Source: Rhyzopertha dominica
Taxonomy: Eukaryota > Arthropoda > Insecta > Coleoptera > Bostrichidae
Assembly (NCBI GenBank): GCA_025024175.1
Contig: QCXZ01000041.1
Coordinates: forward strand, 18,781,786 to 18,845,785
Length of the DNA stretch: 64,000 nucleotides
Direction of reading: 5' to 3'
In this document: piece by piece, positions 47,357 to 58,500 of the stretch
How positions within the stretch are numbered: position 1 is the first letter of the stretch
Layout of the letters: each line of letters begins with the position of its first letter
Program-made: the position numbers and the translations under genes
The notes under the pieces: model-generated
The model's database searches: none
What the model was told of the DNA's origin: nothing
Seen by the model: only the letters and a program-made list of their open reading frames with translations

Positions 47357-48516
47357 CTATTGCAATTTGTGCACCTGGGTCTTCCATCTGGGCATCTCGT
47401 GTTTGGCATATTATAGCGGCCTCTTGAGCGAGATCTGGTGAAGATTCTCCCATTTCCTCTGGAGGAACCTCGCCAATAGCCACGACCTCCTCTGGGTCGC
47501 TGATTGCGATTGTAATCTCTCGGTTGCCTGTGTGGTTGGAATCTGCCTCGCCCTGGGTTGTTGTAATTATTAAGCCTTCCGCTGCTTATGTTTCTGTGTG
47601 TTTGCTGCGGGATCGGTTCTTGGTCTGACAGGGTTAGCAAGCTTGTTTGGGCTGTCATTTGTGCTACCAAGGCTCTTTCGCGTATGTCGCTCAGCCGTAG
47701 CACTAAATCTTTCAGTTGCTCTGCACTCGTTACGTTATTACTCATTAGGTAATAAGTTTCGTAGTACGACGGATGCAGACCATTCTCGAAGTGGTCACGG
47801 AAAGTTTCGAATGGCATCTTCGGATCGACCTCGTTTGCCAGTGTTACCAAGTCGTAGTAATAGTGTTTGATATCCTCTTTATCAGACTGTTTTCTGGTGT
47901 TCAGTCGAAATTTTAGCTTCCGGAGAGGCTGTCCACTGCTAAACTCTTTGATAAAATCTTCTTTCATTTCCTTCCATCCTTTCTGATGGTTGTTCGGTCT
48001 GGCTATATANCCATCATACCATATGTTGGCAGCTCCTGTCAAAAACGTACCCAGATAATTAATTTTGTACGTGTCGTTCCATCCGTTGCAGGCTGCGGAT
48101 TGTTCGTATTGACGAATAAATGTGGCTGGGACGTCCGAGCTTGGATTAAAAAGAGGTGGCGATACAAACTTTGGTATGGTAGGCGTTCGGCCATCCGCCA
48201 TTGCCTCGGCAAGTGTTGTGTTTGCCATTGTATTTCTTCTGATGGGCGGCGGTGGGGTGTTTTCTGGTGGTGGTATTGTTTGAAGAACTGGCTCTTTATG
48301 CGTCACTTGAAGAGTAATTTTGCGACAAGCGCCTGTCGATGGGTTTGGACCTGTTGGTGGGNTTGTTGNTGTTGTCGGTGGGCTTCTTTTTGGTGCGTTT
48401 GTTGGTGTGAATGCGTCGATTTCAAATTCCGTGCTTCTGAATACAGGGTTAAAGTCTTCTATTTCGTCCTTACCTTTCTTTACTTGATTTCTAGTAACTC
48501 TTTTATCAGCGTTCAT
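47245..48516 (-). CDS. gag: Gag polyprotein
   Basis: 423 residues. The basic, proline-rich N-terminus is followed by the Ty3/gypsy capsid region (PPLFNPSSDVPATFIRQYE, FLTGAANIWYD, KEFSSGQPLRKLKFRL and DHFENGLHPSYY). Next comes an Arg/Gly-rich stretch, then a CCHC zinc knuckle CTNCNRCGHYAGPC at about 382-395 for binding genomic RNA. It assembles the virus-like particle. The C-terminus overlaps the pol frame by about 110 nt and contains the slippery site in the sense frame (ACC CCA AAC). Ns fall in three places, all outside the key motifs. Confidence 0.88.
   Translation of the reverse strand: MNADKRVTRNQVKKGKDEIEDFNPVFRSTEFEIDAFTPTNAPKRSPPTTXTXPPTGPNPSTGACRKITLQVTHKEPVLQTIPPPENTPPPPIRRNTMANTTLAEAMADGRTPTIPKFVSPPLFNPSSDVPATFIRQYEQSAACNGWNDTYKINYLGTFLTGAANIWYDXYIARPNNHQKGWKEMKEDFIKEFSSGQPLRKLKFRLNTRKQSDKEDIKHYYYDLVTLANEVDPKMPFETFRDHFENGLHPSYYETYYLMSNNVTSAEQLKDLVLRLSDIRERALVAQMTAQTSLLTLSDQEPIPQQTHRNISSGRLNNYNNPGRGRFQPHRQPRDYNRNQRPRGGRGYWRGSSRGNGRIFTRSRSRGRYNMPNTRCPDGRPRCTNCNRCGHYAGPCRSRSNTPQRRVSFSEERPRTPNGTGRHE
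47266..47272 (-). promoter_or_regulatory. -1 ribosomal frameshift slippery heptamer (gag to pol)
   Basis: On the minus strand C CCA AAC, in the gag frame, 20 nt before the gag stop. A -1 slip puts the ribosome in the pol frame, which reads CCC AAA CGG GAC. Both codons can re-pair, as required. A downstream structure was not established. Confidence 0.7.
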
Positions 48517-48663
48517 ATCCTACCTTACCTTATAATACTACCTATCTTATATACCTTGTGCCTTACTTGTTAAAATATACCTGATATGCATCTATTATCA
48601 TAAACGTATGCTAGCAGACTGACCTATATCGCATCATTAANAACAGGGTTTTAGGTGTAGTAA

Positions 48664-48936
48664 TTAGTTGTCTGGGCCAAAAAGTCTGAGGAAGAGGGCT
48701 TGGGTTTCCTTTGATAACTTACTGGAGTCCATCGTGGTTTTCTTCAAATGGTGTGGGGTGGTCGGGGTTGGTGGCCTATTGGGTTGGGGGTCTGGCTGCC
48801 TTGGTCTGAGTGCGTCGCGTTCCCGCTTTCCTGGCCTATATTTTTTGGGCATGATAAGGAGATTTACTAAAGTATTGATTGATACTTTTGGCACCAGACT
48901 GAAAGGCTTATAGAGTCTCCGCTCTAACAACGCCAA
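48664..48936 (-). CDS. Small leader ORF upstream of gag
   Basis: A 90-codon frame between the 5' LTR and gag; an internal Met at 48852 gives a 62-residue version starting MPKKYRPGKRERDALR. It is strongly basic, Pro-rich in the middle (RPPTPTTPHH) and ends LFLRLFGPDN. I know no family for it. It may be a regulatory uORF, a small accessory protein or a chance frame in the leader. Confidence 0.35.
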   Translation of the reverse strand: MALLERRLYKPFSLVPKVSINTLVNLLIMPKKYRPGKRERDALRPRQPDPQPNRPPTPTTPHHLKKTTMDSSKLSKETQALFLRLFGPDN

Positions 48937-49200
48937 GAGCCGTCTTTGTTAATGGAATTAGTTGACTCCTCGGGCACCACGTGTCTCGAGTGGCAAGCCA
49001 CCGTCAGTAACACCGGAATTAATTCACCCCTCGGACACCATCGACAATCGGGCTCTTTTTGTTGTAAGTGCTAAGTCCCATCTTAAGCCCCAACTGGCAA
49101 TGATTGACCCTCCAGTATCTTTCTTTACTATAGTAGGAAAAATGGGATACTATAGGAATGGTAATTTTAGGTTGACGGGTTTACCTCATCTCCTCAATGG

Positions 49201-49232
49201 CACCTGGGATTCGAAAGGCGCCTCCACCACAA
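49201..49232 (-). other. Primer-binding-site candidate
   Basis: On the minus strand a TGG-starting stretch (TGGTGGAGGCGCC) begins at 49229, four bases after the 5' LTR. I could not match it to a standard tRNA 3' end, so the primer is not assigned. Confidence 0.4.
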
Positions 49233-49776
49233 TGTCGCGCCCTGCAAGTAGGATGCGATCCGGTCCTCCGGTTGACCTGCACCAAAAACTACACCACACT
49301 AGATCCCTGAAACAGAAGGCTGGGAACTGGGGGGAGTGATGCGAAAGAGGTCGAATCTAACACCCATTTATTAGAGCTAAGTAACATAAAATTAAGGTGT
49401 ACATTAAAACAGAGAATAATGAATAAAACAATAAAGTAGAAAATTAACAATTAAGACAACTTACATAGTCCTGGAGGGTAGTTCTTGGCCAGAGAGATGA
49501 CTTCCTTCGAAGGCTGTCCTAAGACTGCCTCACAATTGTAAAAACCGAGTATTTATAGGGCAAATTGCCCATACGTCACTAGGGTTGTACGACGCTAATT
49601 TTGCTTAGGCAGCACATCAGGCTAGCGTTCGAGGGAAGTGCGATGAACGTAGAAATGCTTACGTTCACGTGAAAATGCTGAGCTATTACGTTAAAAAATG
49701 GAATTTAGCTCGTTGTTACGAGATTACCTATTGTGAATAATAAAAGTGAATTTGGAAAAATATTTGCTTTTTGACA
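49233..49776 (-). repeat. 5' LTR (right copy)
   Basis: 544 bp, TG...CA ends on both strands. The TATA-like box (49547-49560, read on the minus strand as CCTATAAATACTC) and AATAAA (complement of 49367-49372) suggest transcription start near 49525 and an R region ending before 49360. Confidence 0.9.
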
Positions 49777-51253
49777 ATATATAATGCAAAACATTTTTGT
49801 TCGCGGAAAACGCATTTTAGTTTTTACATCAATGCCCTAAACTTTAAAGATCACATTTCTTCATGTAGCTATACCCGTATCTATTATTAGTGCAGAGACA
49901 GAAGAAAGTCACCTACATTTCTGTCTGCTTACTCTTGGGAAGTCCCGTTATGTAATATAGTGCTAGGTCCTAGGTCCTAGCAGTGTTAATAATAGAACTA
50001 TAAAGTTAACTGATCAATTCGGTTTGTGTTGGGAATAAACGTTTTTTGATTATTAAGGTCTTACGTACATTTTAGTATATTTACAAATAATTTGTGTTTC
50101 CATATCTATAAATAAATCAAGGAATAATGATACAAATATAATATAATATAATATAAACGCTAATGCTACTTTCTTATGAACACTGCAATAGCTACAAACT
50201 AATAATCTTAAAAGTAATTAACCATAATACCTAAAAGAACTATTTACAGTACTGTGTAATCTGCAACCGTGCAACTTCCCAACAGAAATACACAATTTAT
50301 AAAGAACTTAAAAACGGAATGACGCCTATCATGAACATGACCAAAATAACAACATAAAATAAAAGAAATATATAACAATATAACTGGGGTTGCTAAAAAT
50401 GATTGAAGTATCGATACCCATTGCATTCTTATCTTGGCGGCACGAGCATGTACTGTTTCTTACGTTTAATATCTTATTCTTCTGTTCTTATTTACTTACT
50501 TTTTACAAATTTATAACAAATAGACCACAGACATCTTATCTTTCTAAATGAGCAGTGCTTGAAATCATGCATTAGCTAAAGTGAAGCTGCGTACGGGAGT
50601 TTTTGGAATCGCGCACACAGAAATTTCAGAAATGGAAACACAGGCTTCCCAGAGGCGGCTGGATGATCGTCGTTACTGGGCGCTACCAAAAGCCAATAAT
50701 GTTGCCAAATACCATGACGATATCGCTAAGTTTATATTGATTAAAGTGCAAATGTACACACGTGACTAAAAAACTTTCTTTGGCAAAATACACGTGATCC
50801 GCTTATATCCCATTTCGCACATTGCATAACGTGATATTTTTGGAAAGCTATTCTTTGCAATATAGACCCTTACAATAGGGCCATTGTTTTATAAACATTG
50901 CAAGCTCACCTATTTTCAATATCTATATAAACTGATTGCGAGATGAGAGCTCGGTTAGTCGTAGATTACCATCTGTCTAGCACGTCACGCTGTCAGTCAG
51001 TTCATCGGTGTTTACGGAGCTTTTCACTTATAAAAGCTGCCCTGGTGTCAGAAATAAAAGTTTTTTATAAATTGTGTTTTCCAAGTGAGGAATACAATAT
51101 ACTTGTCGCTTTACTAGAACAAAAGTTTCACACATTCCGTGGCCTGTCGCCATACGAAAAAATTTTGTCGCAATTTAATTTTTCAATTTTCCTGAATTTG
51201 CAATAAGTCACCTAAACTAGCAACTCTGCCTTCAGCACAGTCTTAGTCCAAAA
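49777..51253. other. Intergenic
   Basis: AT-rich; a TATAA pentamer run at 50136-50156. Short open frames (50581-50769, 50943-51206) lack recognisable features. Confidence 0.5.
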
Positions 51254-52027
51254 TAGCGATGAAACGATACCACTTATTTATCGATAATATTACTCGATAT
51301 CGTATCGGTCATAGAGCATCCATACATACTTGGGTATCGAATTAAAAGTATCGATACTTACTCGTAACGGTCAATTATTTGTAGGATTAGAGGCAAAGCA
51401 AAATAGTAAAAAAATAGATGGTTCCAAGTAGGTTTATGCATTAAATAATACGATTACTGACAACACTAATGTAACACGCAAATTCTGTGCTTTTTTTTGG
51501 GAAGATCATGTAGATTATGATATTTTACATCTTATCGAAGTAATTTTAGGATGCGGAAAAGAAGACTTTTGTGTTTATATTTGGAACTGTTTTAATACGC
51601 GCTGTTCTTCATATATTTTATAGTGTTGCATCATCCTCCGCGTGTAGCAATTTGCGTAGCTGTTTACCAGGAGCGGTTAAATGAATTTCTTTTTTATTAA
51701 TATGCGAGTTGTTATTTTTTGTTTTGGGAGGGGTTTGATTTACGCAAAAATGTTTTATAAATACTTAATCCAACAAATTGTTTCATTCATTACATTTTAC
51801 TATAAAACACTATTTGTGTATTGTAAGCCGTAACGTAAAGAGCCATAAGGTGTCTCCAAAATTGAATTAGGATTTTGTAATAATAGTTCTAAAATTAAAT
51901 GCCTGTTTTTTTAAAGTCATAATCTAGATGACAAGTGGTACTGTTGCCACTTGGTACTCATTTGCAAAGTAACGATACCAAAAGTATCGAGTAAGTATTT
52001 GTATTTACTCGTATCGCTTCATCCCTA
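51254..52027. mobile_element. hAT-like MITE, 774 bp
   Basis: TIRs TAGCGATGAAACGATAC at the left and, mirrored, TAGGGATGAAGCGATAC at the right. The 8 bp flanks GTCCAAAA (51246-51253) and GTACAAAG (52028-52035) agree at six positions. Subterminal copies of ATCGATA/GTATCGA are frequent. No coding sequence; the poly-T-rich centre is unremarkable. Confidence 0.65.
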
Positions 52028-52643
52028 GTACAAAGAGTACAAGCAATTCTTTCAGCTGAGAGACCTTATGTGTTGGTTCAATTTGTCGTAATTTTTCAAG
52101 CACATCTTGTATGCTTTGCTAATATATTTAGAAAAAGTAAGATGTCTATGAGTTAAAGTATTTTGAGGGTGAGTTAAATTGAACTGTAAAATGTATGATA
52201 TTGAACAAATATATAATAACCGTGAAAAGTGAAGAACAGTGCATCGTGAGTGCAGTTAGTGACACTACTTGTATTTAGAAGAAATCCATTTCCGGGGAAA
52301 ACATTTACAAGCATACGGTAAACGATAAAAATTTTAGACTTTCCATGTTTAGTTGTATTGGACAACATTCCAATTCTAGACTATAATTTTGTACAAGATG
52401 TCATGTTTACGTTTTCATTTTTACATAGATGACAACACCCCCGTGTTTATGTTTAGTTCTGCAATAGTTGCCAGCAATCGTGTAGCCCAATAAATTCATA
52501 TGGGGAATCCCTTCACTAGGAATATAGCTTTCAGTTACACACATGACATCTGGTTGATACTGTGCTAGTAATACTTCCATCTCGCCGATTTTGTTAACCA
52601 GAGATTATAACTAGTTTACTGGTTTTCTGTGGCATTATTTGGT

Positions 52644-52991
52644 TTACCACCAGCTAGGGTGATTGGACGAAAAAAATCGGTATTTATTTACTTGTATTTG
52701 TTTAGGCCAAATATCACTATTTAAGATCTTTTGTTGGATGTTTGTGTCTTCAGTTGTTTCTACACTAACTTTAAAGGCTTTATAATTTTCATACTTTATA
52801 AGAACAGCGTCAACTCTTACTTTATTATGCGGTAATTTCTGTTTTAGGAAGTTAGTAACGTTTTCTTCCGTAGTTTTTAGATTGACTTTGTTTACAAAAA
52901 AGTCCAATCGCCGTGCTGCAGATGTGAAACCGCACTCCAGAGTTTCATCCGAACTAGTCACAACCGAAGGGTGTCCTCGTTGTTTTTTCAT
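52644..52991 (-). pseudogene. LINE ORF1 C-terminal domain
   Basis: 115-codon open frame. The region SAARRLDFFVNKVNLKTTEENV through KAFKVSV and SDIWPKQIQVNKYRFF matches the RNA-binding C-terminal domain of CR1/jockey-type ORF1 proteins as I know it. The upstream linker is at 53365-53087 in the same element. Confidence 0.55.
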
Positions 52992-53849
52992 TTTGATTCT
53001 CTTCCATACCTGTTCNGTAGGTTCATCTGTATCAAATTTCTCTATGATGGATTCACTTGACGGGCTCCGTTGTCAGTTTGTTGCTCTCAGGTTTGATGTT
53101 TCTTTTGTCTCATTTCTTGCTTCTCAAGATTGTTTTTGTTCGGTATTGTTTTATCTGATTGATTATTTCCAGTGTTTTTAGAGCTGTTGACCTCTTGTAG
53201 CCCTAATTTGTTTATGGTGCCTCCCTCTGTTGCTGTAACGGATCTAGTCTTGGGCCGAGTAGCAGTTTGCTTTTCTACTTCCTTTGGCTTAACTATTCTG
53301 AGGTTAGAAGAACTTCTGGGCTTGTTTTCCAAATTTAAATCTTCCCGAAAGATAGGGTTGGACATTATCTCAATCTGTCGTACGTTTATTTAAATTCTTA
53401 TTAAGAGAAAATACACGTACTGTCGGGGTGTGGGCCGGGAGGCGTAAAAGAAAACAATTTGTAGTACTATTAATATAATGAAACCAATAAAATGCCACGA
53501 GAATCAGAAATAAATAGTCACCTGGGATTTTACCGTGATTTGTCCAGCTTACGCGTCGCTGCGCCGTGCTGCTACGTTCCACGAGGTCCCTTTTTAACGC
53601 CACACCGAAAAACACTCCTTGACCTTGAATGCCGGAGCTAGGGCCCACCGACACGCTGAACCCGGGGCAACAGGCTGAACGCCCGCTGAAAAGCCTCGCT
53701 GCAACGGTCTTAGCCAACGTCTTCTCCATCACATAGTCTACCTACAATGGTAACTTCCTTTTGTCGCCTTCTCAACCAACTTGGGAGTTGCGACACCGCT
53801 GGAAGAATTATCCTTCGAATCGCAAAGTTCTCGATTCTGCGCCGTTCTC

Positions 53850-54310
53850 GCGGTTCTCGAGAACTAAACTACCGAGTATTCGAATACCATAGAAAAACTC
53901 GAATACAGAGTTCTCGGATGTCGGATGACATGCGCGGGGCACTCTGTCAGGTCTCGCTCGGTTTCTCGAGAACAAAATTATCGAGTACTCGATTACACAG
54001 TTCTCGCATGTCGGATGGTATGCGCGGGGCACTCTGTTAGGTTTCGCACGCGTTTCTCGAGAACAACATTGTCCAGTACTCGAATATAGAGTTCTCGGAT
54101 GTCGGATGACATGCGTGGGGCACTCTGTTAGGTCTCGCTCGCGTTTCTCGAGAACAAAATTGTCGAGTTTTCGAGTACTTGTATAGAGTTCTCGGATATC
54201 AGGTCAGATAATATGTGCAGCGCACTCGGATAGATTTATGTCTCGCGCGCAGCGTTGCTTTGTTTAACACCGTCTCGTCTATCTTTTCGCGATTCTCTAG
54301 AACCAGAATT
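53850..54310 (+). repeat. Minisatellite, 91 bp unit
   Basis: The unit holds TTTCTCGAGAACAAAATT, CGAGTACTCGAATA, AGAGTTCTCGGATGTCGGAT and GCGCGGGGCACTCTGTTAGG. Anchors at 53853, 53962, 54053 and 54144 (spacings 109, 91, 91), with a decayed copy towards 54290. Rich in short palindromes. Confidence 0.75.
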
Positions 54311-55551
54311 GCCATTACCAAGGTGCATGGGGTACACAAATATATATGCGTCGCGCGATGATGGGTGCCTTGTTGGTTCTTGTTTTCGTACTCGTTCCTG
54401 ACAGAACCGAAACCTGGATAATCTGAGTGATTATAATAATTTGTTTTTAAATTTGTTAGCACAAAAACAAACAATTTGCTAATGTTATTATTAATTACAC
54501 ACAACAACTTATTAACAATACAGAATATATACAAATACAATAAAAATAAATGAGGTATACAAAATATTGTGTTCTGTTCTTTCCTTCCACCGGTTCTCGA
54601 ATGTAAGTTATCGATTCTAAAAAGTATTCGTTCCACAAAGTATTCGAATCCGCCCATCACTACTCCGTGTGCTCGACTACTTGGAGCACCGGACACCACT
54701 CTAGTCATCCGCGCGTTCGTCTTTCCGGATGCTTACTAGTCACCGAAAACATTCACTCGGCATCCCACATTACAATCCCATCAACATCAACGGTGGCCTA
54801 ACTAATAGGCTGACCACGGCCGGTAACGAGCGAACCAGTGCAAGTTTTGGTATCCAAAGATTCACAAAGATACACAACAAATTGTGTGCAGTATTGCTGC
54901 ACGAGTCACAGTACCATTTTATATTACTACTATTTGCATCTAGAAACTTGATTTCCGATGGCCTGTAAGCACCACAGGAATGGTGGAGCACGTGATTACA
55001 CAAAGCAGTACAAATTAGTACTTTGTCTTTTAGTTTATCTACGACATTAAAAATTGAGATTACGGAGTAAAAACATCGTCACTTCTTTTCAGAACGTGGG
55101 TGAATCGTGCATGTTTGTTGCTGGATATAATATCACACTTGCATAGTGTTGCATTATTTTGAAAACGACATCTTTTTCGATTATATTAATAATAAATNGT
55201 ACATTGAAAGATCAAATAGTGGACGAAGATTTTTCTCGCCCGAGCATTTTCTTACCTGATCATTTACAAACATTCAAAATAACAAAGACTGAAAAATATG
55301 GAAGCCCAACACGATACCTATATAGAAGGATTGTTTGAGCAGATTTACGATCCATTTGCGAATAGAGTGTCTAATTATTAAAGTGTGGTTATCTTCTAAT
55401 TTAGGTTTTGGAAATAAGTTTAAACTCTACAACCAAAGCCTTATTAGCTTTTGCGTCATATCGGTGTATAGACTAATAAGGCTGCTAATTATTAAGTGTA
55501 TATCATATATGCCTCCCATAAGTACTAAACACGTTTAGTAGTTCATTAACA

Positions 55552-58500
55552 ATGGAAGGAAAGATAGTGCTGTTTGTTATACTGCTGCTTTTTCGAATTA
55601 CACTCAGCTTGGACGATATTCAGTTTCTCATAAGTGCTTTGCAAACGGAATGGTCAAATATCATATTGAATGCAGGAGAGAGCCCCAATTGTCGCGAACA
55701 ACTAATTTTACTAATCGATGCTGTTGAAAATAAGGATAGATGGGCTGTTCAAAGTAAGTTCGCATATTTAATTCATTACCATATAATTAAATTTGTGTTT
55801 AAGTACTACCATTTTGACAATCAACTAGTTATTAGAACCCATTTTCGCAATAAATTGATAAAGAAACTTTATTAAATATACATTGCTACATTATGAGCGC
55901 AAGATTATATAATCTACTCTGCTCTAGTTGCTCAACTATTACCATCTCTGACATTTACCATTCCAAGAGAACTAAAATGAATATTGTTGGAGATAATACC
56001 TAAAAAGACATTATTAAACATTTTAAGATGCAGATGCACGAAACCGACATACTACATCAGACCCAATAATATGACGCGAAAATGTATAAGATAGGCTGAT
56101 ACACTAAGTCCACACCGTTCAGTATGTAGATGATGTTATAAAGGAAGTCAAAAAGTAAGTCGACGAGCTATAGAGATGACTATGGAATCTATAGCAAAAA
56201 CACAAGTGCATTTACTGACGACATAAAGATTTATGAAAGAAGTAAAGAGTTAAACCAATTAAATATGGTACTGGAGTGAATTTCAACAAAAAAAAGAATT
56301 GTCTTTGGACACAAATGAGTGAAAAATCCAGAATTCAACTTCATGAATGAGAGCCGTTTCCGTTGTGTCCTCAGAAAGGTTATTTCTTTTTGTATTTTAT
56401 TAAATTTAAATTAAAAGTTTAACAGGTAGCATTACCAATATTAAATTATTCGCGCCCTCTGCGCTTCTGCTTCAAGCGATATATCTTATTGTTTGCACGT
56501 GCAAGTGATTCCCTTTCGATAATGGCCTTGACAAACTCCAATGGATCATCAAGGAATATACTACCAGAAGATTATGGTAAGCATAGCCACTTCTCGGTAT
56601 TTTGTCTAAGTCAATATTGCAGCTCAATTAAAATACTGTTCACAAGTTCATCTCGAGTTTCAATGAAGCAAGATGGAAATAATAACCATTGAAATATCTA
56701 ATTCATGAAGTTGAATTTTGGACTTTGTTTTGATAACCTAACCTACAAAACAAACTGATACATCTACATACTAATTAAGGGCATGCGAAAGATAGAGAAT
56801 CGCAGAGAAAATTGCAAAACTGCACTAAAGAAATATCACGATAAAGTAAATTAATAGTATATTAATCAATATGTAAGCTGTTTTAAACGTTTGGATGTGA
56901 GAGTGGGACACAAAGGAAGTTAAAAGGCACACAGGCTATTAGTTCTCAAGAGCATAACAATAGTGGACAAGATTAGAAATGGGGCATTGAGAAAAATAAA
57001 TGTTGAACCGATCATAAATAGCATATTAAGGCAAAACTTATATGGCTTGGCTATTTGTTGATAAGATTTATAAAAAAGGATACGGTAAGCACACTGTATA
57101 TAGGGAAGAAAAACTCGAACGAAAAATGGCACGATGTTCGAAGACGAAAGATAAAACAGGGTTCGATTAAACCGCGCGGATAATAACAAAAAACAATGAA
57201 GGCTAAGACGCAAAATATTTTATTCATGGTGTTACCGGTTTCTGGATTTTTAACTAAATAGGAACTTACTTATTACTTTAGCGGTTTCTCTGCTATAACC
57301 TTTTTTCATCAAAATCTGATCATTAATATTTTTTTGAGAGAAACTAAATCACGCCGGCGGGCGGCTGTGTTTTAAACTGAGGTATGTTATCATCTTCGTC
57401 TTCATACAATTGTTTTCAGATTCTTTATAGAAAGAAAATTTCAAATGGCACCGCCCTAAAATATTACAACCTTGTTTAGCCAAAACACATTTAGCCCTTT
57501 TATACATGGTGTTTATTTTTGGAGAATGCTTATTGACGTCACGAGTGAACGCTGAGATATCCGGGCAGAGCACATCCTTATCCACGTGCGTTTAAATGTG
57601 TTGGATAGATCTAGAACTACTGGGGGTATTAAACGAGCAAGGAGATAAGAGCCAGTTTTAATGTATGTTAAGAAATCACAAATTCTTGAGGTTAAATTTT
57701 TTTATCAGTATCCTTGATATTAACAGAAACACGGATAGTTCAAGGCGTGCTGTGCATCGTACTTTTCAGAAATATAAGTTCCACCACGAATTGCAATTGC
57801 AATTATTACTATGCCGATGAAAACCTGCTCGCCATGAGAAAGGGAAACCACCAGCAAATATAGTCACCGAATGTATGGGAAAGCATATTGGGAAAACACT
57901 TTCTTTTTTTCTTACCTTTTTGAGGGGCTTCTGACCGGCAACAGTTATTTAAGGTTCCTCCGTAATGACTTGGAAAATGCCCCTTTAGCTGCTCGATGAT
58001 AGATTTTTTTTACACATTATAGCCCTAAGGTTCGGGTACATCTCGATGAAAGGTCTCCGGACTGACGGATTGGTAGTACGGGTAGATCACCAGACTTCAC
58101 TCCCTTTGACTTCCTCTGGAACTAGTTAAAGAATGAGGTCTACAGGACGATACAGGCTACTGCCGAGGATATGCGGGAGAGGAACGCATTGCTTTCAGTC
58201 TTGCATCGCCAGAAGTTTTCAAGGCGGTGTCTATGTATATAGGGATATACCTACTACAGGAAGGTCGTCATTTCGAACATTTAGTGTATGTTGCTAGATT
58301 TGTTCGACTACCTTTTTAGCTTGAGTAATATAAATATATCAAACACCCTTTGAAATGTGACGTAACTAACAAATCTTGTGACATTCTTGCAGAATAAATA
58401 TCACATTGGCAATTTTTTTTTGTTTTGTCATGGCAGACTAGGTAGTAGGTACAGAAAAGATCATTTAACAAACTAGTTTTAACTTGTTTTTTTTATATGA

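Larger units (their letters stand above)
39357..49776 (-). mobile_element. Errantivirus-like Ty3/gypsy LTR retrotransposon, nearly complete
   Basis: 10,420 bp on the minus strand, between host copies C and D. It has two 544 bp LTRs, an ATAT duplication on both sides (39353-39356 and 49777-49780), gag, pol and env in that order, a purine-rich tract next to the 3' LTR and a primer-site candidate next to the 5' LTR. A single LTR difference (T at 39713, A at 49589) indicates recent insertion. Autonomous movement is doubtful because pol has a frameshift. The env gene places it with errantiviruses (Metaviridae), insect endogenous retroviruses. Confidence 0.92.
52400..55003 (-). mobile_element. Second LINE relic: ORF1 and start of endonuclease
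   Basis: In order on the minus strand: a PHD-like finger at 55003-54870 (HHSCGAYRPSEI...WYCDSC); a minisatellite block at 53740-54700 that interrupts it; a basic linker at 53365-53087; the ORF1 C-terminal domain at 52991-52644 (SAARRLDFFVNKVNLKTTEE, NYKAFKVSVE, DIWPKQIQV); and the first part of an apurinic-type endonuclease at about 52600-52410 (NKIGEMEVLLAQYQPDVMCV, TESYIPSEG, HGGVVIYVK). This is the layout of CR1-like insect LINEs. No reverse transcriptase follows, so the 3' part has been lost. Confidence 0.65.

Noticed and set aside
47986..48573. Plus-strand open frame opposite gag
   Set aside because: The Trp/Cys-rich composition is the expected antisense image of the Pro-rich gag N-terminus.
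49201..49232. Assignment of a specific tRNA primer
   Set aside because: The sequence next to the 5' LTR does not give the right spacing from the T-loop TTCGA to the CCA end for any tRNA I could reconstruct.
53370..53732. 120-codon minus-strand frame
   Set aside because: Lies between LINE ORF1 pieces and minisatellite DNA; composition and lack of motifs suggest chance.
54199..54708. 169-codon minus-strand frame
   Set aside because: Overlaps the minisatellite tail; no recognisable domain, mixed composition.
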